The position numbers were made by a program, and so were the translations under genes. Below the pieces are notes generated by a model. That model did no database searches. It was not told where the DNA came from and worked only from the letters and a program-made list of their open reading frames with translations. Below, one piece after another: positions 26,155 through 35,370 of a DNA stretch of 64,000 nucleotides (the stretch's first letter is position 1; every line of letters begins with the position of its first letter). The stretch lies in contig JAUHYK010000007.1 in the NCBI GenBank assembly GCA_030426465.1, positions 23,793-87,792 of the forward strand, written 5' to 3'. Origin of the DNA: Alphaproteobacteria bacterium. Its GTDB lineage: Bacteria > Pseudomonadota > Alphaproteobacteria > Caulobacterales > Parvularculaceae.

Positions 26155-29100
26155 CTAGAATGACTTCGTCACACCGACGAAGAAGTTCCGGCCTACATTT
26201 TCGTAGAGAGAACCGTCGAACGTACCGGCATAAACGCTCGGCAGGCGCGGCGGATGTGTGTTCAGCAAGTTGTTGATGCCAACTTGCAGGGTGACGCCCT
26301 GATCCGGCAGCTCATAACCCACGAACAGGTCATGATAGAGCCGTGAAGGAACACCGCTGACATTGTACTCATCTGTGCGTTGAACATCGAGTTCAGCCGA
26401 ACCGACATAACGCATATTCCAGACAACCGTCAGATCGTCGAGATTATAGCTTGCCGAGAAGCGGCCGCGCCAGGTCGGATCGTCATACTCACCGTCCTCG
26501 ATTTGCAAGGACGAAGGATCCGTCGCATCAACAAGCTCTTCAAGCTCCATAAGGTAGACGAGAGACAGGTTGAAGCCGAGACCGCCTGAAAGCGAGCTGG
26601 CGACATCTTCAAGTTCGAAACCATAGGCGGCTGAGAAGTCGATGCCTTTGGCGGAGAGCTTCCCGATATTGACCTGACGGAGGTCGATCCGCGAGACAAC
26701 ATATGGATCAGCAAGACCCGGGAAGTTACCGCGTGTAACTAACGGACAGAAGACATTGTCGAGGCTCGGCGAGTCGACGCAATTGTCGACGATCTTGTTG
26801 CCGTCCAAGGTCTGGATGGCGTCTTCGATATCGATGGTCCAGTAGTCAGCCGAAACACGAAGGCCTGGCACAACGCTGGGCGTGATCACCCCGCCGAAAG
26901 TCCAGGAATTCGAGGTTTCTTCCGTCAGGTTTTCATTGCCGCCGATGACGGTCAACAGAGCAAGTGTCGACGCCGGATCAGTCCAGCCGACAGGAACGCC
27001 GTATGAACGACAGTTCGTAACACGGCTCGGCGAGCCGAGATTGATCTGGCTGGCGTCGCAAGGATCGTTGGTGATGTTCAGCGTGCCACGGCTTTGAGGC
27101 CCATAGAGTTCAACGATGTTCGGCGCCCGAACGCTCTTCGAGCGAGTGACGCGGAAGCGGATATCTTCACTTGGAGCCCAGCTGCCGCCAAGTTTCCAGG
27201 CAAGCGTAGAACCGATGCTGCTGTAATCGGAGAAGCGCATTGCGCCTTCGATTTCCAGCGACTTCGCCAGGAATTGATCTGAGAAGATCGGCGCCACCGC
27301 TTCGATGAACGCTTCTTTTACCGACGTGCTGGCTTCAACCGGCTGCGCGCCGTTGTCGGTGCGATAGAGTTCACCGCGGGCGGCGAGACCATCATCCTGC
27401 GCCGCCAGCTTGTCTTTGCGATATTCGGCGCCAAGAGCGACGCTAAGTGGACCAGCTGGAAGCTCAATCAACGGACCGGTGATCTGGAAACCGGCCACCG
27501 CCTGTTCGTTTTCGACCTTCCGTGACAGCGTATAAGAATAATACGCCTTGTCTTCCTCGGGAATCATCCCGCCTGTAAAGAGATTGAGCGGGACACAGCC
27601 AGCGGCCACAGCCGCTGCGTCAGCGCACATGGCGCCGCCCATACCATCCGAAATCGCATTTACGGCCTGGAAGTAGCGCGCCTCGATACGAGTATTGGCG
27701 ATTGAATAGTTCTGGGTGCGACGGCCATACTGATAGAAGACTTCCCAGTTGAACCGGTCTGCGATTTCACCTTCAAACCCGACATCTGTAGTGAAGGTGT
27801 AGCGCGAGTTATCATACTGCTTGTTGCCAAGACGGTCTTCCTGCTCGGTGCCGACCGTAAGTGAGGTCAGTCCATTTGCATCCATCAATGCAGTGATTTC
27901 GTCCGGTATAGTCGGGTTGTTCCGGTCGAGGACAATCCCGGAATCGAAGAAGCTCTGCCCGTTCGTCTTCGTTTCTGCAAAGGAGAAATCGACGCCGGCG
28001 ACAAACCGTACAGAAGGCGCAACTTCATAGCTGATATTGGAGATCGCCGAGAAGACAGTCCGCGGCGTACGCAGATTGCGTTCCTTGCTGTTATAACCGT
28101 AAGGACCGCCCGAGCAGCTATTGCCGTAGCAGTTCGGATTGCTCAAAGCGACAACGCCGCCGTCATAGAAATAGCGTTGGCCGCCGATAACAAAAGTCGG
28201 TTCATAGGAAATTGAAACCGAATGCGGATCGGAAATGATCAAACGATCGGGAATGCCGTCATCCGGGCCGGTATTGGCCGGATTGTTGACGAAGGTGAAA
28301 GCGCCATCGCCCGAAGCGTAATCGCGATCGGTATATTTGAGCACTTTTGATTCCTGTGCGGAAAGGCCAAAACTTGCATAACCCTTGCCGCCGGCGAATT
28401 CGCCGCCGCCATTCAAATAGGCAGCATATGTTTCTGCATCGCCTTCCTGTGAAATGCCGCCGCGAACCGTGGCCTCAAGTCCTTCGAAGTCTTTCTTCAG
28501 CTTGACGTTAACAACGCCTGAGACAGCGTCGGCGCCGTAAACAGCCGAAGCGCCGCCAGTGATGATCTCAATGCTCTCGATCATTCCCGGGGGGATTGAG
28601 GATAGATCGACTTGCGAGCCTTCGCGAGAACCCGAAACCCGCCGGCGGCCATCAATCAGGACCAGTGTGCGGTTTTCACCGAGGCCCCTAAGGTTGATGA
28701 AGCTCGATCCGATATCGCGGTTGAACGTGTCGTTTGAAGACCCGAGACCAACACTGATCTGCGGGTTCTGCATGATGATGGAACCGGTGTCGATCAAGCC
28801 GGTTTGCATGATCTGGTCGCTTGAAATCACTGTTGTCGGCGTCGGCGTATCGAATCCGGTCCTGGCAACACGCGAACCGGTGACAACCACCGTATCCGCC
28901 TGTTCCGTCGCCGGATCTTGCGCAAACACGCCTCCAGCGCTGAATAGCGCCGCAACGCCACCCAACAATGATCGTTTTACATTCTGTTTTGACACAGTCG
29001 CCCCTCGTCTTTCCAGCTTTGCGCTTTTCCGGAGCGAGATGACTATCACCCCGCCCTGTGTAAGGCCGCCGGAAAACTCCGTGTCGTCGAGCAACGTAAC

Positions 29101-29328
29101 GAGTGCTTCTTCAACCGTGTACTGACCGATGACGGGGTTTAGCCCGCCTTCGTTCGCAAGTTCTTCGGGATAGATGAGTCGGGCGCCTGTTAACTCAACA
29201 AACTGATCCAGCGCAACGCCAAGGGTACAGCGCTCGATATGGAATTCATATCGATCATTAGAATCCTGAGCGAACGCGCTCGACGCAAACAACAATGTCA
29301 CCGCCAATATTCGGCAGAGTACGTTCAT
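26155..29328 (-). CDS. TonB-dependent receptor with N-terminal STN signalling domain
   Basis: 1057 residues from the ATG at 29328, chosen because it starts a signal peptide (MNVLCRILAV... SSAFAQ); the open frame reaches 29421. Residues 20-100 are an STN domain, the part that touches FecR-type anti-sigma factors. A plug with DTVVVTGSRVAR, LRGLGENRTLVLIDGRRR and ASAVYGADAVSG follows, then a 22-strand barrel ending in an aromatic residue (GVTKSF). Between STN and plug lies a second signal-peptide-like stretch (KRSLLGGVAALFSAGGVFAQ) preceded by a GTG with a strong ribosome binding site, suggesting an internal start at 28995. The FecR and FecI genes are directly upstream. The ligand is unknown; the peptidases downstream suggest a peptide. 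Confidence 0.92.
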   Translation of the reverse strand: MNVLCRILAVTLLFASSAFAQDSNDRYEFHIERCTLGVALDQFVELTGARLIYPEELANEGGLNPVIGQYTVEEALVTLLDDTEFSGGLTQGGVIVISLRKSAKLERRGATVSKQNVKRSLLGGVAALFSAGGVFAQDPATEQADTVVVTGSRVARTGFDTPTPTTVISSDQIMQTGLIDTGSIIMQNPQISVGLGSSNDTFNRDIGSSFINLRGLGENRTLVLIDGRRRVSGSREGSQVDLSSIPPGMIESIEIITGGASAVYGADAVSGVVNVKLKKDFEGLEATVRGGISQEGDAETYAAYLNGGGEFAGGKGYASFGLSAQESKVLKYTDRDYASGDGAFTFVNNPANTGPDDGIPDRLIISDPHSVSISYEPTFVIGGQRYFYDGGVVALSNPNCYGNSCSGGPYGYNSKERNLRTPRTVFSAISNISYEVAPSVRFVAGVDFSFAETKTNGQSFFDSGIVLDRNNPTIPDEITALMDANGLTSLTVGTEQEDRLGNKQYDNSRYTFTTDVGFEGEIADRFNWEVFYQYGRRTQNYSIANTRIEARYFQAVNAISDGMGGAMCADAAAVAAGCVPLNLFTGGMIPEEDKAYYSYTLSRKVENEQAVAGFQITGPLIELPAGPLSVALGAEYRKDKLAAQDDGLAARGELYRTDNGAQPVEASTSVKEAFIEAVAPIFSDQFLAKSLEIEGAMRFSDYSSIGSTLAWKLGGSWAPSEDIRFRVTRSKSVRAPNIVELYGPQSRGTLNITNDPCDASQINLGSPSRVTNCRSYGVPVGWTDPASTLALLTVIGGNENLTEETSNSWTFGGVITPSVVPGLRVSADYWTIDIEDAIQTLDGNKIVDNCVDSPSLDNVFCPLVTRGNFPGLADPYVVSRIDLRQVNIGKLSAKGIDFSAAYGFELEDVASSLSGGLGFNLSLVYLMELEELVDATDPSSLQIEDGEYDDPTWRGRFSASYNLDDLTVVWNMRYVGSAELDVQRTDEYNVSGVPSRLYHDLFVGYELPDQGVTLQVGINNLLNTHPPRLPSVYAGTFDGSLYENVGRNFFVGVTKSF

Positions 29329-29590
29329 TTGCCCCAAACCCAGCCAATCCCCGCCTATTGGCCCTGCCAACAGCACACGCTGGAGATATTCAATCCGGCC
29401 TCGCTGGATAAGACTTTTCAAAAACCAAAACAGCCGACCATCCTTCCGATTTTTGTGTAATTTTTATTACTTCGGTCCTGGCTGCGCCTCTTCCCTCAGC
29501 AGTTATTATTTTTTTATCAGTATCGTTCGGCTCATCGTCTACACAAAGTTTCTGCATGCCGTAATAACAAAAGACACTGGCAAAGCTCCA

Positions 29591-30664
29591 CTATTCACCC
29601 GCCTCAGCCATCCTCACAAGACGCACTTTTTTAGCGCCGACCCGCTCCGCCTGAAGGCCGGCCATAATTTCAAGCGCTTCGAACATTTCATCGACTTCGC
29701 CAATTTTGAAGTACCCGGACACTGGCAGGTCACGAAGCGTTTGGTCGTCAATCTCAATTACGATATCTGTGTACCGTCCCACATCGGCGATGACATCCGC
29801 CAGAGGGTCGCCGGAAAACGCCAGAACCCCTTGCCGCCAGGATAATTTGCGGGCAAGCGCCTCCGGTTCGATAATGTCTACACTTTCAACATCTTTTTTG
29901 ATGATCGCCGTCTGCCCCGCGCTGACCGCGGTCGCCGCCTGAGACGCAGCCATTATTTCCTGTCGGGCGGCCGGCGCATCCTCAGGAACGAAGACAACCT
30001 TGCCTTCCGCGACCAGCACATCCATTTCGCTGTCATTATTGAGGCGAACTGTAAAGGCGGTGCCCACAGCCACAACACGCCCGCCGGGCGTTTGCACCGT
30101 AAATGGGCGCTCCTTGTCGGAAGCGACTTCGAAATACGCCTCTCCGCGCAAGAGCCGAATGTCACGAGTGTTGTTCAAATAGGCGTATTCGACATGACTA
30201 TTGGTGTTGAGCTCGATGACAGACCCATCGGGCAGATCAATTGTCTGCTGTTCGCCGATCGCGGTTTCAAATGAATTGCGGTGAGGGTTGGAAAGATTGT
30301 TCTTGATAACAATCGACAGACCCACAGCGCCAAGCACCGCCACCGACGCCGCGATGCCGGTGAGAACGGACCGTCGCCCAATGATTCCCAATCGCGCCCG
30401 CGCCGCATCCTTGGCGAGCAGCTCTGTATTTTCGTCGGAGACAGCGTAATCCGCCAGAACCTTGGCTTCGTCAAAAGCGCCCCACACCTTCAAGAGCCTT
30501 TCAAAAGCCTCTCGATTCCGGGCGCTGGCGCCGCGCCACGCCAGAAACGCAACGCGATCGGCGGCGGAGACATTATCCTCCTCAAGCCGAACCAACCAAT
30601 CGGCCGCCTCGGCGTCGATGCTCTTTTGATCCGGCATCGTTGAAAGTGTTTCAGACTTACGCAT
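29591..30664 (-). CDS. FecR-family anti-sigma factor
   Basis: 357 residues from the ATG at 30664, which overlaps the sigma-factor stop by 8 bp; a longer open frame begins at 30724 and a shorter ATG lies at 30637. The N-terminal cytoplasmic part contains the DUF4880-type EAADWLVRLEE...FLAWRGASARNREAFERL region. One membrane segment (about 98-120) follows a twin arginine (GRRSVLTG). The periplasmic FecR domain has GEQQTIDLPDGSVIELNTNSH and LRGEAYFEV, the standard motifs. It would hold the sigma factor until the receptor's STN domain signals. The order sigma, anti-sigma, receptor is that of the fec-type systems. Confidence 0.93.
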   Translation of the reverse strand: MRKSETLSTMPDQKSIDAEAADWLVRLEEDNVSAADRVAFLAWRGASARNREAFERLLKVWGAFDEAKVLADYAVSDENTELLAKDAARARLGIIGRRSVLTGIAASVAVLGAVGLSIVIKNNLSNPHRNSFETAIGEQQTIDLPDGSVIELNTNSHVEYAYLNNTRDIRLLRGEAYFEVASDKERPFTVQTPGGRVVAVGTAFTVRLNNDSEMDVLVAEGKVVFVPEDAPAARQEIMAASQAATAVSAGQTAIIKKDVESVDIIEPEALARKLSWRQGVLAFSGDPLADVIADVGRYTDIVIEIDDQTLRDLPVSGYFKIGEVDEMFEALEIMAGLQAERVGAKKVRLVRMAEAGE

Positions 30665-31280
30665 CACTATCGCTTTCACTGGCGCCGCCACCACAACCGG
30701 CGATTGCGTATACTGCGCCATCACCGTTTGGACGCCCGCTTTTTACAGCAGGAATCGCGCCGAATTCTCCTGGCTCATACCCCTGCTTGCGCAGATGAGC
30801 CTCACACATCAACAGGGCCTCAGCCACATGCTTCTTCGCGGTACTTACCGACACGTCAAGCCTCGCTGCAATCTGCGCGAGCTTCAAATCCTCAATTTTC
30901 CGCATCCAAAAGGCCCTGCGGTAGTTAGGCGGCAAGCTGGCGATGGCCTGCGACAGGGCCGCTAGTTTCCTCCGGGTGTCGAGCTGGGTTTCCGCTGAGA
31001 TCCCTGCTTCGTCCATATAGACGTCTGACCCCCCCGAATCTTCGATAGAATCTGTGGTGGTCCGCACTTTTTTTTTCATTTCGCTGAAAGCCAGGTTTTT
31101 GGCGGATCTCAGCAGGAACGCTTTAGGCTCAAGGATCTCCGTCTTCATCTCAGCGGCGAAACATTTGATGAAAACTTCCTGGGTCAGATCTTCTACGTCT
31201 TCTTCGCGGCGAAAGTATCGCGCAAAAATCCGCCTGATCGCGGTCTCATTGTTCAAAAACGCCCCGAAAATCTTAGACAT
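30657..31280 (-). CDS. ECF sigma factor, FecI-like
   Basis: 207 residues. Region 2 (about 10-75) has RYFRREEDVEDLTQEVFIKCF; region 4 (about 115-170) has SLPPNYRRAFWMRKIEDLKLAQIAARLDVSVSTAKKHV, a clear helix-turn-helix. A C-terminal tail of about 30 residues rich in glycine and serine is extra. The family directs RNA polymerase to the promoter of the cognate receptor gene. First gene of the FecI/FecR/receptor set, with its start overlapping nothing upstream; the 257-bp gap to the dioxygenase gene shows no recognisable site. Confidence 0.92.
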   Translation of the reverse strand: MSKIFGAFLNNETAIRRIFARYFRREEDVEDLTQEVFIKCFAAEMKTEILEPKAFLLRSAKNLAFSEMKKKVRTTTDSIEDSGGSDVYMDEAGISAETQLDTRRKLAALSQAIASLPPNYRRAFWMRKIEDLKLAQIAARLDVSVSTAKKHVAEALLMCEAHLRKQGYEPGEFGAIPAVKSGRPNGDGAVYAIAGCGGGASESDSDA

Positions 31281-31537
31281 ATGCCAAAATCTACGCTCTT
31301 AACCCGGTCTTAATGTCATATTAGGCGGTAAAATTTCTCCATTATCCAGCCACCTTCGAATTTTTTAAAAAATGTTTTTGAAACCGTCGGCCATTTGCGA
31401 TTCTGAAACGTCTAGAAGGTCGGGTGTGCGCCTTGGCCGCCGTACAAAGAAACCACCCAGCTTGCGGAGGCTACGGGCCGATGCGGTCACATTTTTATTC
31501 CCGCATAAGCTGCCTTCGCACTGAATATACGCAGGGG

Positions 31538-33013
31538 CTAATGTCCGTTTGCGCGAGCAAGTTGATCACCGGTTGACCAGTTTCCATGCAGCCCTTGCCG
31601 GATGCGGATTGGCAGTTTGGCCCGGGCGATCGGCCCTTCATCGACATGTTGCGCGTCAAAGAACGCCAGGTCCGTATAGTTCGTCACATGATTATCGATG
31701 AGCGCCACAATATACCCATCGCCTTCCGGCGCGTCCGAATGCCTCGGAATAAAGCAAGGTTCCTGAAGCGCGCATTGGGACCCCGCCCACCATGTCTTCT
31801 CCTCGCCAGTGGCGTGGTCTTTATGACAAAGGCTGTTGGTGATCGCCATGAAGGCGCCGCCGGGACCGTCATAGGGTTTCGTCACATCGAAGACGAGCAT
31901 CCAGCCATGTCGATAGGCGCGCGTCGCGTAGCGATCGTCAATGCGCGGGAACTCGTCGGCCTGCTCCGTCAGCTTTTCGACGCTTTCAAAACAGTCGGCG
32001 TTCGATGAAAGATCGACAGTCCACCGTGTCAGATAACTCATGCCGCCAACCGGATCGAACGGCGCGCCGGTTACATCCGGAAAAAACGGAAAACTGTTCT
32101 TGGCGGCGATCGCCAGATCATAATGGATTTTCGAACCATCGTTGAAGGCGTTCATGGCGTGGCCCGTAAAACAGTTTCCGGGCGCCCGGAACCAACGCAT
32201 ATCGGCCTCAGTGGCGCCCGCCTTTCGCGGCAACACGCCCAGCCAGACCGGCATGGAATGATCAAAACCGAAATATGGCATATTGCGCTCCAGGCGCTCC
32301 ATATTTGTAATGCATGGCATCACGTTAAAGACGGCGTAGTCTTCGGTGACGCCGAAATCGTGCATCATGCACAAATATTTGTTCGTGAACGGAATCTCGA
32401 ACAGCAATTTTCCGTTACTGTCGATTTCCATATAAGACATATCCAGCGTGAGCGGGCCTTTTGACATATATGAAAACGCACACATATTGCCCGTCGCCGG
32501 ATCGATTTTGGGGTGGGCGCAAAACGTCTTGCTTTCGAGCTTCCCGTCAAAATCAGTGTAACCGAAGGTTTCAAGCGTATTGGGATTCATCAACAATGCA
32601 GGGCTGTCTTCCTTCATGGCGAAGAGCTTCCCGGCATGCACCATAACATTTGTGTTCGCCGTGCCGCGTATTTTACCTTGCACTGATGGGTCGTCTGTTA
32701 GGTGATTGCGGTACGCGCCGAACAAGGATTTTCCAGCGGCGTTTTCAAGCTTCCATTTATCGGTCTGCGCATAACGTTGTTTGAAATCCACTTTGCCGTT
32801 GCGCACACGGAACATGCTGACCATGCCGTCGCCATTGAAAAACTGATCGTTTTCTTCGCGTGGCGTGAACTGAGTATCCGGATGCACCCGGTGAAAAGCG
32901 CCGTCGATCTCGGCCGGAATATCGCCTTCCAGCTCCAGATCGAGAATATCGCCTTGCAGCCGCAGTGGGCGCATCGCGCCTGTAAAGCCCGGATTATCTG
33001 GAAAATGCGCCAT
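31538..33013 (-). CDS. Lignostilbene-alpha,beta-dioxygenase (carotenoid oxygenase family)
   Basis: 491 residues. The four iron-binding histidines lie in CAHPKID (near 167), MMHDFG (near 218), TGHAMNAF (near 285) and GLHGNW (near 477). Phe59, Tyr101 and Lys134 fall exactly at the positions reported to grip the 4-hydroxyl of stilbenes in sphingomonad lignostilbene dioxygenases, so the predicted reaction is oxygen-dependent cleavage of the central double bond of a phenolic stilbene to two aromatic aldehydes such as vanillin. No signal peptide, so cytoplasmic. AAAGGA lies 6 bp before the ATG, and the gene begins 3 bp after the aromatic-acid-type transporter. Last gene of a nine-gene minus-strand cluster. 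Confidence 0.9.
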   Translation of the reverse strand: MAHFPDNPGFTGAMRPLRLQGDILDLELEGDIPAEIDGAFHRVHPDTQFTPREENDQFFNGDGMVSMFRVRNGKVDFKQRYAQTDKWKLENAAGKSLFGAYRNHLTDDPSVQGKIRGTANTNVMVHAGKLFAMKEDSPALLMNPNTLETFGYTDFDGKLESKTFCAHPKIDPATGNMCAFSYMSKGPLTLDMSYMEIDSNGKLLFEIPFTNKYLCMMHDFGVTEDYAVFNVMPCITNMERLERNMPYFGFDHSMPVWLGVLPRKAGATEADMRWFRAPGNCFTGHAMNAFNDGSKIHYDLAIAAKNSFPFFPDVTGAPFDPVGGMSYLTRWTVDLSSNADCFESVEKLTEQADEFPRIDDRYATRAYRHGWMLVFDVTKPYDGPGGAFMAITNSLCHKDHATGEEKTWWAGSQCALQEPCFIPRHSDAPEGDGYIVALIDNHVTNYTDLAFFDAQHVDEGPIARAKLPIRIRQGLHGNWSTGDQLARANGH

Positions 33014-33016
33014 CTC

Positions 33017-34387
33017 TTATCCTTTCGTGAAGTTCTTGCTCTTTGTGTTTCGAGCGACAATTTTCGACAAACCAAAGACGCAAAGCGCAACGAGCAACGT
33101 GCACCCGGCCAGCACAAAATAGGCGCCGAGAACATCATCACCACTCGATACGAAATACGCGCCAATCATCGGGCCTAATACGCCGCCTGCTTTCCCAACG
33201 GCGTTTGCCCAGCCACCGGCATTTGAGCGGATAGCGGACGGATAGAACAAACCGATAATCGAAACGACACAGCCATGTCCGCCATATTTCAAGACCATGC
33301 CGGTGAAGATAACCGGCGCGAGCATCATGGGCCCCAAAACTCCAACGCCGACCAGAAGGAAAAACGGCGTCGCAAGCAGTGGAAACAGCGCCACCCAGAC
33401 GGGCCCGCGAACTTCGGTAAACCGGAGCAGTACAACGCTTAAAACCGCGCCCGCCAGCCCGCTGGAGGCGCCAAGGAGCGCCGCATGTTCGCGGGCCATC
33501 CCCAGTTGTTCGAAAAAGATCGGCCCCCAAAGCGCGCCAAGATAGGCCGCGATAGAGCTGAAGAAATAACTGCCCCAGATAAATGGCGTTATGAAACGAA
33601 GCTGGCCCCGAAACAGGTCCACAGGATTGAAATTTTTCTCCGCCGGTTTTTCGTCGGTCAACACATATCCTTCATAATCTGATGGAATGAAGGAAGGGTC
33701 GACCCGCTGCAGGATCGGCGTGACCTTTTCTAAGGACGCGCCGCGACTGGCCAGAAAACGCGCCGACTCAGGTAACGTCCGCACCAGGACGATAGCCATG
33801 ATCAATGTCATGGCGCCGGCGAATATAAACGCTATTTCCCAGCCATAATCCGGCGCAATCAGGTTCGTCAGGGGCCCAGCAAAACTTCCACCGAGTGTAA
33901 AACCGAACATGACCAAAGCCACTGCAGTCGCCCGGCGCGCCGTGGGCATTGCTTCGATATTGAGGGCCCATGCGACTGGCAACAGCCCCCCGATTGTCAT
34001 CCCTCCGAGCAAGCGGACGACCAAAAGCTGTTCAAAACTCGTGGACAACCCCATAGCGATAGTCAGCAAGGACGCCAACAGGGCGCATATGATGATCACG
34101 GGCCTGCGACCGATACGGTCCGCGATATAGGTGCAGACCAAGGCGCCGATGATCTGACCCACAATGCTTGATGAAAAAACGAACCCGATTTCATCGGCGG
34201 TCAGGCGCAAGTCATCACGCATATAGGGCGCCACATAGGCGATCAAACCAAAATCGACGCCGTCGAAGAATGTCACAAGGCAAGACAGAATGATCAGCGT
34301 GACGTGAAAGCGATTGAACTTTCTGTTTGCAAGAAAGTCTGACAGATCGAGCATTTTCGACTGACGTAATGCCGTCGCTTCAGCCAT
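33017..34387 (-). CDS. MFS transporter, aromatic acid:H+ symporter type
   Basis: 456 residues with 12 predicted membrane helices. FFDGVDFGLIAYVAPYM in the first helix carries the D-G-x-D signature of the AAHS group (PcaK, BenK), and ADRIGRRPVIII gives the loop 2-3 MFS motif. A cytoplasmic central loop spans about residues 215-260. Predicted to import an aromatic acid or related phenolic across the inner membrane. It sits between the RidA gene (72-bp gap) and the lignostilbene dioxygenase (3-bp gap), and probably supplies that enzyme's substrate or handles its product. Confidence 0.92.
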   Translation of the reverse strand: MAEATALRQSKMLDLSDFLANRKFNRFHVTLIILSCLVTFFDGVDFGLIAYVAPYMRDDLRLTADEIGFVFSSSIVGQIIGALVCTYIADRIGRRPVIIICALLASLLTIAMGLSTSFEQLLVVRLLGGMTIGGLLPVAWALNIEAMPTARRATAVALVMFGFTLGGSFAGPLTNLIAPDYGWEIAFIFAGAMTLIMAIVLVRTLPESARFLASRGASLEKVTPILQRVDPSFIPSDYEGYVLTDEKPAEKNFNPVDLFRGQLRFITPFIWGSYFFSSIAAYLGALWGPIFFEQLGMAREHAALLGASSGLAGAVLSVVLLRFTEVRGPVWVALFPLLATPFFLLVGVGVLGPMMLAPVIFTGMVLKYGGHGCVVSIIGLFYPSAIRSNAGGWANAVGKAGGVLGPMIGAYFVSSGDDVLGAYFVLAGCTLLVALCVFGLSKIVARNTKSKNFTKG

Positions 34388-34459
34388 CGACTATTCTTCC
34401 CCTGTCCTCATATCAACCGCCTGTCGCCATTCGATGCGCCCTAAAGCGTCCGGTAGCCT

Positions 34460-34912
34460 TCAGTCCTCGGAACTGCGGACCGCGATGCCGTTCAGTTCGA
34501 AATTTGCGCCGCCCATCAGCCCCGCCACACCAACAAAGGCCCGCGCCGGCAACGGCCCGTTGAAATATTCGTTGTAGATCGCGCTGAACTCTTCGAAGGA
34601 CTCTAGGTCGGTTGTGAAAACCTGAACCCAGACGAGATTATCCATCTCGAATCCCGCAGCCTCGACGGATTTTTTCAGAGCATCGAGTACAATTCTGATC
34701 TGTTCCGGCCTTGTAGCGCCCGGCTTTCCCGTCGCCGGATCCACATCCAAAACGCCGGAGAGATAAAGCGTGTCGCCGGCGAGCACGGAAGAACTGAACG
34801 GAGGTTTCGCATCAGCGGGCACACCCGCGGGCTTGGGACCAACCGGTGGGAAATGTTTCACCTTCTCTGCGCTGCCTGGGGTGACCAGCAGGCTCGTCAT
34901 GCAAACAACCAT
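34460..34912 (-). CDS. RidA/YjgF family protein with signal peptide
   Basis: 150 residues from the ATG at 34912, which has AAGGAG 10 bp upstream; a GTG at 34945 is also open. The N-terminus (MVVCMTSLLVTPGSAEK) looks like a short signal peptide, so the protein is probably exported, unlike normal RidA. The domain is complete, with LSGVLDVDPATG, the arginine and glycines of PARAFVGVAGLMGG, and FELNGIAV. Cytosolic RidA hydrolyses reactive imines and enamines. In the periplasm, beside a flavocytochrome dehydrogenase, it might handle a reactive quinone methide or imine; that is inference. It starts 35 bp after the cytochrome gene. Confidence 0.87.
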   Translation of the reverse strand: MVVCMTSLLVTPGSAEKVKHFPPVGPKPAGVPADAKPPFSSSVLAGDTLYLSGVLDVDPATGKPGATRPEQIRIVLDALKKSVEAAGFEMDNLVWVQVFTTDLESFEEFSAIYNEYFNGPLPARAFVGVAGLMGGANFELNGIAVRSSED

Positions 34913-34947
34913 GGCGTCAAATCTCCTTTTGGGTTTGAACCGCACAA

Positions 34948-35370
34948 CTATTCCTCTCGGGCCAGATAAGCGGACAAATCCCGCAGGTCCGCATCGCTGA
35001 TCTCGGTCTTGCGAAAGAACGGCATCAAAGCGAAACCGTTGCGGACAAAATAGGCCGTCAGTTCCGGTGAAAGGTCTGTTCGCTCTTCCAATGCGGCGGG
35101 GCGCTCGCGGTCATATTTAATTGCGAGCGATTGCGTGCCAGGGTGGCCGGGCCCCGGATCGTGGCAAGCCGCGCACCAGTAGTCGTAAACGGCTTCGCCG
35201 TTCTCTAAATCTGCCGCCGCCTCTTTCAGCGCAGCTACAGCCGCCACTTCACCGTTCGCGTTTTCTGCGGAAACTATCAGCTCTTCTTTACTTGCCGACA
35301 CGACAAAATAACCTGTGACAAGAACCAGCGCGACAACGCCCGCCGCCGCGATGAGCAAAGTCTTGTTCAT
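34948..35370 (-). CDS. c-type cytochrome, partner of the adjacent flavoprotein
   Basis: 140 residues with an N-terminal signal anchor (residues 5-26) and one haem site CAACH (Cys66, Cys69, His70); Met116 in FALMPF is the probable sixth ligand. The ATG at 35370 overlaps the flavoprotein stop by ATGA, so translation is coupled. In 4-cresol dehydrogenase the cytochrome subunit (PchC) takes electrons from the flavin subunit in the periplasm, and this gene fits that role by size and position. It could also pass electrons onward to a terminal oxidase. Confidence 0.92.
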   Translation of the reverse strand: MNKTLLIAAAGVVALVLVTGYFVVSASKEELIVSAENANGEVAAVAALKEAAADLENGEAVYDYWCAACHDPGPGHPGTQSLAIKYDRERPAALEERTDLSPELTAYFVRNGFALMPFFRKTEISDADLRDLSAYLAREE

